NCBI RefSeq assembly: GCF_964199755.1
Contig: NC_133929.1
Span: 5,039,806 to 5,103,805 of the forward strand
Reading direction: 5' to 3'
From: Larus michahellis
Lineage: Eukaryota > Chordata > Aves > Charadriiformes > Laridae
Length of the DNA: 64,000 nt
Positions 31,921-42,769 of the stretch are shown here, piece after piece. Positions within the stretch are counted from its first letter, which is position 1, and the number at the start of each line of letters is the position of its first letter. The notes under the pieces were generated by a model. The model worked only from the letters and a program-made list of their open reading frames with translations, was not told the DNA's origin and did not search any database. Position numbers and translations under genes: made by a program.

Positions 31921-32386
31921 TGTGTGAGCCGATGCAGGCAGGACACAGGAACAACCACAAAACCACGGATGAAAGGCAAAGAACAAGTTTAATCTCGATA
32001 CCTCACAGACCAGGGAATCTCCGAAGCAACACCTGGGTAGAGGCACGCAAGCAGGGGAAATGGGCACCACAGAGTGAGAGAGAGTCCTTGTTAGCAAGAG
32101 CATGCACAGGCTCCCTGTTCTCGCTGATATTTCAAGGGTTCAAGCAGGCCTAGTTTTCCCACTGTGCTTTGATCTTCTTCCACAACAGGCCAGGATTCTC
32201 AAGCAGCTAGATAAGGTGTCCCTGAGTCCACCGCAGACTTACATTACCTAAGTGCAAGTGTTTTACTTGCAAGCACCTAAGACCAAACAACAATTAGTGT
32301 GATATATGTGTTTCCCAGCACCCCAGATGCGAGTCACTTGAGTGTATTTACAATCCTCCTCACCGATCTTCCGTTGCTTTCCCACA
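31921..32386 (-). repeat. LTR-C1, 5' LTR of ERV-4
   Basis: Minus strand TGTGGGAAAGCAACGG ... GGCTCACACA. Aligns over its length with solo LTR-C2. Next to it (32,387-32,391, minus TGCAC) begins ERV-3 gag, showing where ERV-4 landed. Confidence 0.88.
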
Positions 32387-33110
32387 GTGCATCAGCATCA
32401 AATCCTCCCCAAACCATTGTTGACAATGTGTGGGAATACATCTGTGGTGCACTCTGCACAAACCTCCTGAGCAGATTGTGGCATTTCATCAGGGTCTACA
32501 TTCACTTGCCAGTCACCATAAGTCACCTCTTCCACAGTCAGTTCCCTCAGGTACTTAATACCTTTTCCCATGCTGGTCCATTTACTTGGACAGCATTCGA
32601 TATCATCCTTAAAGAGATACCTGCCCTTTACGGCTGATAGCAGTCGCCTCCAGAGACTGAGTGTGTTTTCTTTTTCCCAATTGCTTTATCAATACCTCCA
32701 TCTTTAGCCAGGTTTCCCAGCTGCCTAGCTTCTCTACCATCTAAATCTATATAATCAGCCCCATTGTCCCAGTATCAGAGCAACCAGGAGACAAGTGTCT
32801 CCCCTTCTTGACGACTAAAGTCCTTCCTCATGTTTCGCAAATCCTTCATAGAGAAGGATTTAATGATTATCTCTGCATCTGAGTCCTCCTCCTGCATTGA
32901 CACTACCTGAGAAGGACCTTTTCCTTCACCTGCTTTAGAAGCATCGTCTCTCCCATTCTCTAGAAGGACTCTCTCCCATTTTCTGCTTCCTGGACACCAG
33001 GGCGACTTGTACTGGTTCTGTTAGAGTTTGTATAGCAGCAGTTCTTGTTGTTGAGGCTGGAGCAACTGTTGCCAGTGCAGGCTGCAGAGTAACTTTTACC
33101 GCACGCTACT
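32387..33110 (-). pseudogene. gag: ERV-3 gag, 5' part
   Basis: Minus-strand frames give 'KWERVLLENGRDDASKAG', 'MKDLRNMRKDFSRQEGE', 'LVSWLLRYWDNGADY' (with one stop replaced in the actual sequence), 'DGREARQLGNLAKDGGIDKA', and then 'MGKGIKYLRELTVEEVTYGD'. This is a recognisable capsid-region pattern of a widespread avian ERV type. The gene is cut at 32,387 by ERV-4. The rest may include the protease-RT fragment at 19.4-20.0 kb. Confidence 0.65.
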
Positions 33111-33803
33111 GAGTGACTGGTGCCAGGATGGGCTGGAGTGTGGCCTACGCTGGTGAAGGGGTGGCTGTCATGGCCGATGCCGCTGGGGCCGGTGCCAGTG
33201 GGGACAACACCGCTGCTTCCCCTGGTACAGGCAGGGAGCAGAGGTGTGCTCGGTGCCAGTGGGGGGGTAGCTTAGGGAGTGGTTTGTGTCTGTGCTGGCT
33301 GTGAATTGGCCTGTGGGATTTGAGTAGCAGCAGCACATGTCACACAATACCCACTCCTGCACCAATTTTTAACACAAAACCACCCCTGCAACACTTTCAG
33401 GAGAACCAGCAACAAAATCACAATCTTTTGAAAGTAACATTCATTTTCAAAGCAGCCCAAAAGATTTCCATCCCCTAGCTTTTTGACATAAGCATTAAAG
33501 GGCAAGATAAACCTTTCTCAGTTGAAACCAAAAGTACAATTAGTAATAGAATCCATCATGTGATGCCCAAAATATGCAGGAACAGCCATCATCCAAGTAA
33601 CCATATTATACATCTGAATGCCAAACCATACAAAAATAGGACATTTAAACTACCACATACAAATACTAAGAGCAAGTAAACCATGCAACATATTCAGCAA
33701 AGTTCAGCAGCATCATATTGATTAACTTTAAACAAAGCTCTCTAAAGGCACAATATAACATTTCGCTTAGGAACAACATTCCCTGAGCAAGCTGGACATT
33801 CGT
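33111..33803 (-). other. ERV-3 leader and gag start region
   Basis: Between the primer site and the recognisable gag capsid. Gly/Pro/Ala-rich short frames occur around 33,110-33,300 but contain no diagnostic motif. Small plus-strand frames here (for example 33,113-33,304) are compositional. Confidence 0.4.
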
Positions 33804-33821
33804 GCCCCACATTGGGCACCA
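33804..33821 (-). other. ERV-3 primer binding site, Lys-type
   Basis: Minus strand TGGTGCCCAATGTGGGGC. It differs from the tRNA-Lys1,2-type site at two positions, and both are C-to-T changes at CpG, the usual decay. It lies seven bases from the LTR-B3 end. Confidence 0.75.
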
Positions 33822-33828
33822 ATTGATC

Positions 33829-34433
33829 TGTCGCAGTTTGGGCCAGGTTGGCCAATGACAAGACAACAGATTTTCTCCCCCACCTCTCACTCCAAGGAGA
33901 GGAAGAAGAGAGATAGAAAGATTTATGAGTTTAGAAAAAAATAAATTACTTGAATGAAATATTAATTATAAAATAAAAAGGAAATAATGGAAAAGATCCA
34001 ATTTATACAAATATACACAAAACTCTATCAAGCTCCCAGGGAGATGTCAATGGCAGGCACTGGGAAAGTTCCAGACTGGACTCAGTGACAAATGGGAACT
34101 GGGTTCAGGATCTTGATCCAGGAACGTACAGGTCAGGATTGAAGGTAGACAAACAGACAAGGTCCTCCTCAATCATCAAAGAAAACAAGACATTGAAGAA
34201 GAAACAACCTGATTCCTTTGAGCCCTCAGCTTTTATATTGAACATGGCAGATGGGATGGAATACCCAATTGGTCAGTTTGGGTCACCTGACCTGTCCACT
34301 CCTCCCCACAGGTGTGACCCCTCCACAGGGTAAACAACCAAGTCAGCTGACCCTGGTTGCCACAGCAACAAGTATAGCAAGAGCCTCTCTCACTGAACAG
34401 AAAGTTGGTTCTGCTCCACTTCAAACCAGGACA
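33829..34433 (-). repeat. LTR-B3, 5' LTR of ERV-3
   Basis: Minus strand TGTCCTGGTTTGAAG ... CTGCGACA, followed inward by the primer site. It interrupts ERV-2 pol within RNase H (34,434 onward). It is inverted relative to LTR-B2. Confidence 0.88.
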
Positions 34434-34439
34434 GCTTTA

Positions 34440-35525
34440 AAGCTTATGTTACTGCACCCCATTCTGCCTTCAGAGCAGATAAGATGTATTACTAGGCAAA
34501 TATTCAGCCTTTAAGGTCCAAGTGGGTGTTGCCACTGCATATTCGGCTTTTCATCGTCCTTCCAATATAAAGCTGCTCCCATCAGTAAATAGCTCCAGTT
34601 CTGTATTTGGCAGGGGTTCATTTCACATATCAGGCCTACTAGAATACACATGTTCGATAGTGGTTAGACAATCATGATGTAGTTCACCAGATTCAAAAAT
34701 CAGGTGTGGGGTACAAGGATTTAGAGCAGAGGTCTTTGAGTTTATAACATTATGTTTTTCCAACAGCACCACCTGTTATTTAGCTAACCTGCTTGGGGAG
34801 ATCCAGCAATGCCCTTTATTTTCAAGGAGAGAAGACACAGCATGAGGCACAATAATCGGTTGACCTAAGGTCAATTTCCAGGATTCTTCGATCAGAATTA
34901 CAGTAGCCGCCACTGCTCTGAAACAAGTGGGCCAACCTTTACTGACTTCATCAATTAGTCCAAAATTGGAAATCCATAAGTGACACCATCCAGCCATCCC
35001 CAGAAACCCTCTTATTTGCTTCTTTGATGTAGGCACAGCAATTCTACAAATTGTCTCTTTTCTCTCAGTACTTATTTCTCTCTGTCCTTTGGTGATTTCA
35101 AACCCTATGTATCGGATCTTTTCCTTCCTAATCTGAGCTTTCTTCTTAGAAACTCGATATCCTGCCAAGCCCAGAAAGTTAAGCAAGCTGATAGTAGCTT
35201 CCAAACATGCCTCATAACTGTCAGAATCAATCAGTAAATCATCTAGATATTGTAACAATGTTGCCATTGTTCTAGCTCTTTGGCTAGTACATTACCGAAC
35301 AAGGTGGGGCTGTTCTTAAATCCTTGGGGAAGGACAGTCCAGCAGAGTTGTGTCTTCCATCCAGTAGTTGGATTCTCCCACTCAAAGACAAAGATGGTCT
35401 GGCTCTGTTCATCAGCAGGTATGCAAAAGAAGACATCCTTTAAATCTAATACTGTAAAATAAGTATTACTGTTAGGGACTGTAGCAAGGAGGGTGTATGG
35501 ATTCATAACCATGGGATAGACATCT
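34440..35525 (-). pseudogene. pol: ERV-2 reverse transcriptase and RNase H part
   Basis: Minus frames 35,512-35,243 and 35,267-34,776 together read 'YFTVLDLKDVFFCIPADE', 'WTVLPQGFKNSPTLFGNVLA', the active site 'LLQYLDDLLIDS', 'FLGLAGYRVSKKKAQIRKEK', 'ISTERKETICRI' and 'KKQIRGFLGMAGW'. This is gammaretroviral RT with intact YLDD. After a stop, RNase H begins ('ELELFTDGSSFI' near 34,590) and is cut by LTR-B3. Only one frameshift separates the two RT frames. Gag, protease and RT N-terminus are missing, because LTR-D2 directly abuts the RT. Confidence 0.85.
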
Positions 35526-35530
35526 ATTGC

Positions 35531-36171
35531 TGTCGTCCCAAAGCGGGGTCATTTACCTGGTGTGCAAGATGTCGATATGCACACAGAATAGAGGTATTAT
35601 TTATTTAAATCATTTCTGCAGAGATGGATGCTAGGTGGTAATCCACAAAGCTAGCACACCGGCCTACAAATTCTTCAGAATATTTATATGGTTCAAAACA
35701 CAGAAATACACATCCTTAATTATAATTATTGGGTAGTACCTTATCTTAACAATTTCTATTGGTTAGTACAGTCTCTCACTTTCATTTAAAGTTACAATGT
35801 CCTTTAATCGATGTGCACATGCTCCAGTACCGGGGGGGGGGGTTGTCCAGTTCAGTCTCTAATTGAGTTGATGGTTGCTATCTCCCACAGCCGCCTTTTC
35901 CTTTCCCACAGTTACTGCAAATCTTTATTGACTTTATGCTTTATCCAACAGCTGTCTGTTTTTCAACCGGTTTTGGCGCCTCCTGTGGAGGGATGTTCCC
36001 TTGCTATCAGCCTTCTGTTCTTTTTCAGGGGTATATTCATTAGCAAGGTGTTTATTGTTTATACCAAGTGTCCAGTTTCACAAGGCCTTGTAACCTTTTT
36101 ACAGCTCTTTGCTCTTGCTTAGTGAGAGATTCTGCCTTTTAAAGTACATTCTACCTTTTTAAAGTACATCA
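35531..36171 (-). repeat. LTR-D2, 5' LTR of ERV-2
   Basis: Minus strand TGATGTACTTT ... TTTGGGACGACA, colinear with LTR-D1. It has a duplicated 'aaagtacat' phrase at its start (36,143 and 36,161). It touches pol with no primer site or gag between, implying an internal deletion of ERV-2. Confidence 0.8.
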
Positions 36172-37456
36172 GGAGTTGTAATCCATTTAGAATTACAGTA
36201 AAATTAAAACCATGGGGTTTGTTGGGCTCCCCAGTGTATTGGATAATAAATATAATCATGTTTTAGCTCTGTTCAATTTCTGATTTTACAAGCTTTACAA
36301 ATGTTTGCGTTCAGATCAATGTGTAAATATGCATCTACTTAGTGACATGAGCATGAGTGTATGTAACTATGCCTGTATGCATTCTCCATGTGCTATAAGT
36401 TTATATAAATGCCTATGACTGGTCTCCTAATAAACATTCAAATAAAATATATATGAATCCCTATAAAATTCTCCTCCTCCTTTTGCTGCCTTCTCCATTC
36501 CTCCCATCTCCCCCACCCTACTTCTAAGCTTTGTTGTCCTTTTCCATCCTTGCACTAAACCGTTTATTTCTAAGCCGGGCCACTTATCCATCATTGTTTG
36601 GGGTCCAAACAGTGATAAAATGCCCTGTCACCAATCCAGAATGCTATGAATGGCAGCTTGTCTCCAGATAATCATCCAGAGATGCTGAGAAATATTCTTG
36701 AGGGGATTATTTCACCTTTCAATTTAGGGGGCACAAAGCCTGGCAGATTAATGAACTTTCTAATGGGTCCTGATAAATGGATCTATTTCTTTATTTCCTC
36801 TAAAAGTGATTCCTTCTCCTGCCCCTTACTACTATAATCTGAAACATAAAATGTAGCAAATTAAAAAAACAAACAAACAAACAAACAAAACAAAAAAACC
36901 CACAGCACTTAACAATTTATTTGGCTAGCAAACTGAAGGAGCTAAATTAAAATTGGTAATGAAAGCAGCGGCTGAGCTCTGTACATGGTTTTTAAATATG
37001 CTATCTTCAGCTTGCCTAATTATGACTGGTTTTGGTGTTCAGTCCAGGGCTGGCTTCTGTAATTTCCACCCCAAACAGCCCCCAACATGAGTTGTGTTAT
37101 CTGGATGACTGCAGACATATATGCATCCCCCCTTTCTCACTGCATGGACGGAAAAGGTGGAAAGCATTACAAGGTATCTGAGGCAGTGTTTGTTTCACTT
37201 TTCAGAGCTGCCAGTTTTCAGCCAGATTTTAATTACAAAAGAAGAAGATGACATGAAAAATTAAAGGGTTTATCAGCGAGTCTGAAGCCTCATAGCACAT
37301 TGCTTATTTATGCATTTCAATTGCAAAAGAAAATATAAAAAGGAAAAACATTTTAAAAATAAGATCATAAGCACCCTGATATGTTTAAGATGAAAAATAA
37401 AATATAGATATCTATAATACGTTTCCAGGAAATAATTTCACTTAATGTTGCACATC
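36172..37456. other. Unassigned AT-rich sequence
   Basis: No gene or repeat family recognised. It includes the short (AAAC)n tract listed separately. It could be host intergenic DNA flanking ERV-2. Confidence 0.4.
36862..36898 (+). repeat. (AAAC)n microsatellite
   Basis: An A-rich run with about six AAAC units followed by A-rich interruptions. Confidence 0.85.
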
Positions 37457-37461
37457 ACCTC

Positions 37462-38237
37462 TGTCGTGGTTTTGGCCGGATTGGCCAAGCAGAATGACAG
37501 ATGGCCCTTCCCCCCCTCTCTCCTCAGAGAGGAGAAGAAGAGATAAGGAGATTTACAAGTTTAGAAAAAGAACTAAACTACTTCAATGAAAATAATAATA
37601 AATAAGAAAATAGTAAATAGTAATAGAATAATAAAAATTAAAGAAAAAAAAAGTATAAAATATATACAAAACCGTATCCAGCTCCCAGGATGGCGATCGT
37701 GTCACCAGCAGACACAGGGAAAGTCCCAGACTGGAGTCAGCGACGGACAGGAGCTGAATTCTGGAACTAGAGTCAGGGATGCTCAGATCGGGATCAAAGG
37801 CAGACGAACAGACAGGGTCCTCCTCAGACGTCGGCCATTGAAGAAAAAACGAGCCAGAGCCCCCTTGCCCCTTTGATCCCTCAGCTTTTATACTGAGCGT
37901 GATGCAGATGGGATGGAATACCCCTGTTGGTCAGTTTTGGGTGACCTGTCCTGTCTGCTCCTCCCTGCGGGTGTGACCCCTCTACGCTTCTCCACTTCCA
38001 ACCCTCTAACGGGGCAAAGCAGCAAAGTGAGCTGACCTTGGTTGTTATAGCAATAAGTCTAAGCAAGAGCCTCTGTGCATACCGTTCCTTGGTATAATCA
38101 GGTCTTATCACTCTGAGAGTGAACAGTGTCTGAACAATATGCTGTTAATTTCAGACTTTAGTCAGTTCGAAGAGGCCCAGCTAAAAAGTAAAATTACAAA
38201 TCAGAAAATCGGTTCTGTTTTACTTCAAACCAGGACA
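37462..38237 (-). repeat. LTR-B4, solo LTR
   Basis: Minus strand TGTCCTGGTTTGAAG ... ACCACGACA. Flanks ACCTC (37,457-37,461) and CCCTC (38,238-38,242) are a 5-bp near-duplication, so it is a solo LTR left by recombination. ATTAAA-like and TATA-like signals are readable on the minus strand. Confidence 0.88.
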
Positions 38238-38399
38238 CCCTCACAGGAACATTTATGTTTATTGTCATAAATTTGTGCATTTGTGTCACTACATAGATAG
38301 CCTCTGTGAATTAAGAAAAAAGCCTTTGCTAACTTACTTGAAAATTAAAACAGAAGAAAGATAGGTCTGTAATTTGAGAGCTACACCAGAAATAGTTGG

Positions 38400-38897
38400 T
38401 GTGGGAAAGCAACGGAAGATCGGCAAGGAGGATTGTAAACACGCTCAAGTGACTCGCACCTGGGGTGCTGGGAAACACATATATCACACTAATTGTTGTT
38501 CAGTCTTATGTGCTTGCAAGTAGAACACTTGCACTTAGATGACAGAAGTCTGTGATGGACTCAGGGACACCTTATCTAGCTGCTTGAGAATCCTGGCCTG
38601 TTGTGGAAGAAGATCAAAGCACAGTGGGAAAACTAGGCCTGCTTGAACCCTTGAAATACCAGCAAGAACAGGGAGTCTGCGTGCTCTCGCTCTCTCACTC
38701 TCTTGCTAACAAGGCCTCTCTTGCTAATAAGGACTCTCTCTCGCTCCGTGGTGCCTGCGTTCCCTGCTTGCGTGCCTCTGCTCGGGTGCTGCTTTGGAGA
38801 TTCCCTGATCCATGAGGTATCAAGATTAAACTTGTTCTTTGCCTTTCATTCGTGGTTTTGTGGTTGCTCCTGCATCCTGCCTGCATCGGCTCGCACA
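38400..38897 (+). repeat. LTR-C2, solo LTR
   Basis: TGTGGGAAAGC ... GGCTCGCACA, flanked by perfect GTTGG repeats (38,395-38,399 and 38,898-38,902). It is the cleanest LTR-C copy and defines the family ends and a 5-bp duplication. Confidence 0.92.
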
Positions 38898-38902
38898 GTT
38901 GG

Positions 38903-39317
38903 TTTAATGTACCATCCTATTTAAATAGTGTTTTGCATTGCATTTAAAATTAACCATTGAGAACTGGATAGATGCCACCACCTTTGAAGATTCCTTCTAA
39001 ACCAGAAGATTCTAAAGGATTTAGGGGGAGTGAATTGCTATTATTTGTACTGGATACTTTTTGTCCACTTTACAGAAGAGACGTTCCAAAGTAATATTTA
39101 AGATTTTCTTTGCTTGGAAGAGTATGAAAAAATTACATTCATATATTTTAAATACAAATATATATATAATATTTTTTAAATTCTGGTCTCTTGTTCTAAC
39201 CTTTTTGCACAGTTAATTGTAGATGCTATTGGCATGCATTGAAAATTCATTTTATAGATGTCTTATTACTGTAGAAGACTAGTGCATCATATCATTTGTA
39301 CTGTGGATTGAACAACT
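38903..39317. other. Unassigned AT-rich sequence
   Basis: No recognisable feature apart from an AT-rich stretch near 39,140-39,180. Confidence 0.4.
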
Positions 39318-40085
39318 TATGTTCAAGTGTAGGGTCCTGCACTTGGGGAGGAATAACCCCATGCACCAGTACAGGTTGGGGGCTGACCTGCTGGAAAGCA
39401 GCCCTGCAGAGAGGAATCTGGGAGTCCTGGTGGACAAGTTGACCATGAGCCAGCAATGTGCCCTTGTGGTCAAGAAGGCCAATGGTATCCTGGGGTGCAT
39501 TAAAAAGACCATAGCCAGCAGGTCGAGGGAAGTCATTCTCCCCCTCTACTCTGCACTGGTGAGGCCGCATCTGGAGTACTGTGTCCAGTTCTGGGCCCCC
39601 AGTTCAAGACAGACAGGGAACTACTGGAGAGAGTCCAGTGGAGGGCTACCAAGATGATTAGGGGACTGGAGCACCTTTCTCGTGAGGAAAGGCTGAGAGA
39701 CCTGGGTCAGTTTAGCCTGGAGAAGAGAAGACTGAGAGGGGATCTCATCAATGCTTATCAATATCTAAAGGATGGGTGTCAAGAGGATGGGGCCAGGCTC
39801 TTTTCTGTGGTGCTCAGAGACAGGGGAAGAGGCAACGGGCACAAACTGGAACCCAGGAAATTCCATCTCAACATGAGGAAAAACCTCTTTACTTTGAGGG
39901 TGGCAGAGCACTGGAACAAGCTGCCCAGAGAGGTGGTGGAGTCTCCTTCTCTGGAGATCTTCAAAACCTACCTGGATGCATTCCTGTCCAGCCTGCTCTA
40001 GGTGAACCTGCTTTGGCAGGGAGGTTGGACTAGATGATCTCCAAAGGTCCCTTCCAACCCCTACCATTCTGTGATTCTGGGATTC
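39318..40085 (+). mobile_element. CR1-e, 5'-truncated CR1
   Basis: Plus strand ORF2 C-terminus in two overlapping frames (39,319-39,657 and 39,654-40,001). Motifs are '[20 protein letters not shown]', '[20 protein letters not shown]', '[13 protein letters not shown]', '[20 protein letters not shown]', '[18 protein letters not shown]'. The 3' end has 'ggttggactagatgatctcc' and the 'ccattctgtgattctg' tail. One frameshift is near 39,655. Confidence 0.92.
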
Positions 40086-40585
40086 TTCTAGAAAATGCTT
40101 TCCTTTTCTAGACTATGCAATTGAAAAATAATATTTTCTTTACTGATTTTTGAATTAATGCATATAATTTATTTTTTAAATCTAGCTGTTTAGTTAGATA
40201 ACTTTTCTAGTTATTTCATTGTGTTTGCTAGATACTGGGAGGAGATGTTATAAACACATTTAGTAAACTCATCTGAAAGGTGTAATTTGTTATAAGAGAA
40301 CAATTAAGTGTTTGGGGAACCTGAACAACTTATTTTGTAAATATAGAATTTTAAAATGGCTAACAGTAAAGGAACGATCCCATATTGTAATTCCCTTGAG
40401 GCTGTTATTTTTAAGCCGAAATATTAAAGTTATATTTTTCCCTGTATTCTAGCCAAGCTCTGTATGATTTTTTCAAGAATTTTCATATGGATTTTTACTA
40501 TGTAGTATGTGTGGCTTAATAATGCAATCACTTGATAGAATAGGAAAACTCCAAAGGAGATGTTCCAGTCTGCGTGCATAATACT
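40086..40585. other. Unassigned AT-rich sequence
   Basis: No gene or repeat recognised between CR1-e and the ERV-4-like fragment. Confidence 0.4.
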
Positions 40586-41495
40586 TATTTCAAAAAAAGA
40601 TTTATTAAGCCCTATAGCCAATGATGATCAGATATGAGGATATGCTCAGCTGCAAAATGTCGGAGGTCCTGATCAGCAAGACATTATTGCACCTACACTA
40701 TACCAGTGGTTGTGTGCAGCAGTTTTAACAGCATATTCAGAACCTGCTGAATTAGTGTCGTCCATCAGAATCTGGTGTACAGTGGAAGAAGATACTAATT
40801 TGGTGCAGCAGATGGGGATGGCTCATGTGTTGGTTACAGGATCCAATCCGGACAGTGTAGCAGTAACAAGAAGTATCAAAATGCAGTTTTTGAGAGTGGT
40901 GCCTGCCTCACTAAATCCCTTGATTATATCAGCAGTGGCAAATGCTACAGGTAATGTAGGCGTCCTAGCAAATACCTTGGGGCTGTAATTTCGGGACCAT
41001 CTGTGCAGGTGGTGAATAAAGTAAAGTCGGCAAAATAGAAAGGAGTTACATCACGGGTGATGAGGAAAGAAATGTGGAATGATCTTGTACAGGTCGGTAT
41101 CCCACGACCAGAAATAGATGTGATCATAACATCAGAAATATTTCGCTGATGGCAAAAGTTAGCATTTATGCAAAAAAGCCGACCACCCCCAGCCCCACCA
41201 CCAACTCTGCACCCACACTCCACCCTGCATGCCACCTCAAGGCAAGATGTTACCTGGCAACAAAAGCAATATGATTTCCAAGTATTGCCTCAGGTATACA
41301 AACGTAGCCCCTCCATTTGCCAGCAAATGAAAGCAGCTGATGTCACACTATGGTTGGGTACTGTTACTCTTTACCATTATATTGATGATCTCTTGATTAT
41401 GGCAGAGTCACAACAAGAAAGTGAAGCAGCTGCTGAATTGCTAAAAGCGCATTTACAGGACTGAGGCTGGGCAATTAATCCAAAGAAAATACAGT
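40586..41495 (+). pseudogene. Second ERV-4-family copy: gag fused to reverse transcriptase
   Basis: A plus-strand relative of 20,400-21,459 plus 26,711-26,980. The gag frame 40,710-40,988 ('CAAVLTAYSEPAELVSSIRI', 'VQQMGMAHVLVTGSNPDSVA', 'ASLNPLIISAVANATG') is not interrupted by CR1 or ERV. After stops the frame 41,168-41,464 starts 'MQKSRPPPAPPPT' and passes into RT 'QYDFQVLPQVYKRSPSICQQ' and the active site 'YHYIDDLLIM', ending at 'LLKAHLQD'. The gag-to-RT junction is the same as in ERV-4. It stops where LTR-H sequence begins. Confidence 0.85.
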
Positions 41496-41885
41496 GGGCG
41501 GTAGTTGAGGCTCGAGAAAGATTCTCTCGACCTGGCCTCAAGGTGTCAACCTGAGTGGTACTGGCCACAGCCCACTGCGATCCAGAAGAGCTCAAAGGGT
41601 CTTTACTAGAATAGCTACTTATGAGATCCGAGATAATTGACATTCATCAGGTACTTCTCCACTCCAGCCCAGCTTGGACAATGGAATATTCCGGTTCTTT
41701 CTACCAGTTATGCAAGCCCAGAACTTGCTAGATCTTGGGGTCCTGATATCCCTCCCCTCTGTGGCCATGATCCATATGCTGTCAGGAGTGATCGATTATA
41801 GTTATTATCTTCAAATGGTAGGAGCCATGGGGACCAGGCACACTGCTGTGTTCTAGTCTGTTGCTCTCTACCTTTTCTTTCTGTA
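41496..41885 (-). repeat. LTR-H fragment, inverted
   Basis: Reverse complement of the middle of the ERV-7 5' LTR (about 55,480-55,850): shared phrases include 'gtagttgaggctcgagaa', 'tactggccacagccc' and 'gctagatcttggggtcct'. It lies 118 bases from the direct LTR-H copy, in opposite orientation. Confidence 0.82.
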
Positions 41886-41895
41886 TTATTATATC

Positions 41896-42003
41896 GGGAG
41901 GGGTCAACATGGATTCACCAAGGGGAAATCATGCTTGACCAATGTGATAGCCTTCTATGATGGCATGACTGGCTGGGTAGATGAGGGGAGAGCAGTGGAT
42001 GTT
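41896..42003 (+). mobile_element. CR1 RT fragment
   Basis: About 108 bases encoding '[20 protein letters not shown]' and 'VDEGRAVD', matching CR1-d at 62.5 kb. It is cut by LTR-H at 42,004. Confidence 0.85.
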
Positions 42004-42769
42004 TGTGGTGATGCAACCCCCCTCCCTTTGGGCAACTCGGTACTTGGTGCAAATTCCCCCCAACCTGGGCCACATAATAATACAACGGACCAGAACATTA
42101 CATAATGGTCTAACATGAAAGAAAGAAAAGGTGGAGAGTAACAGACCAGAACACTATGGCAACCCCTTAGCGTGCCTGGCTCCCATGACTCCTACCATTT
42201 GATACAGATTACAAGGCCAGGGCAAGTCAACCCCTCTCAAGTCTCAGTTATCACCCATTGAGGAATGCCAATGCATTGTGAGTATTTACTGTAAACTGGG
42301 AAAAAGGGAAATTTTTAACTATAGGCTAGCCTCTCTTTCATCCACCTCTCCACCTACATGTTTATGATACACACATTAGCTTTTAAGGATGTGGGTGTTC
42401 TTCTGTTTGTCCATGCATGTGTAGGAGTCAAAAGGGGTACCCATCGACTTGTTAGAGTTGCCCACTACTAAGGGATCTTTGATCCTAGTAGTTAGAGACC
42501 CGGGGGCGTGTGTGTGTGCGCGCTTATATGCTTTTGCTTATATGAATATGTATTAATTTGGGATAGCTTATAGTAAGTTAGTATGAATCCTGTCATCTTT
42601 GAATCTGTGATTAAGTCGCTGTTCAATTTTGTTAAATCGCTTTGTAAATATTTAAATCGGTTAATGATTAAGTGCTGCTAAAATTCAACCTCTTGATCTA
42701 CCTTACATCATCAATAAATTTTGAATCACTGCTAAATCATAACCGCATCAAATATTTCCATCCATGACA
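42004..42769 (+). repeat. LTR-H, solo LTR
   Basis: TGTGGTGATGCAACCCC ... CCATCCATGACA, colinear with the ERV-7 5' LTR but lacking about 300 bases of its middle. Flanking ATGTT / ATGCT is a possible 5-bp near-duplication. A GT/GC alternating tract occurs near 42,508-42,522. The CR1 pieces on its two sides are in opposite orientation. Confidence 0.8.

Noticed and set aside
33113-33365. Small Ala/Gly- or Pro/His-rich frames on both strands
   Set aside because: Compositional in the GC-rich ERV-3 leader; no motif and no supporting neighbour.
40430-40621. 63-codon minus frame as a small gene
   Set aside because: AT-rich flank sequence with no homology pattern; partly overlaps the edge of the ERV-4-like fragment.
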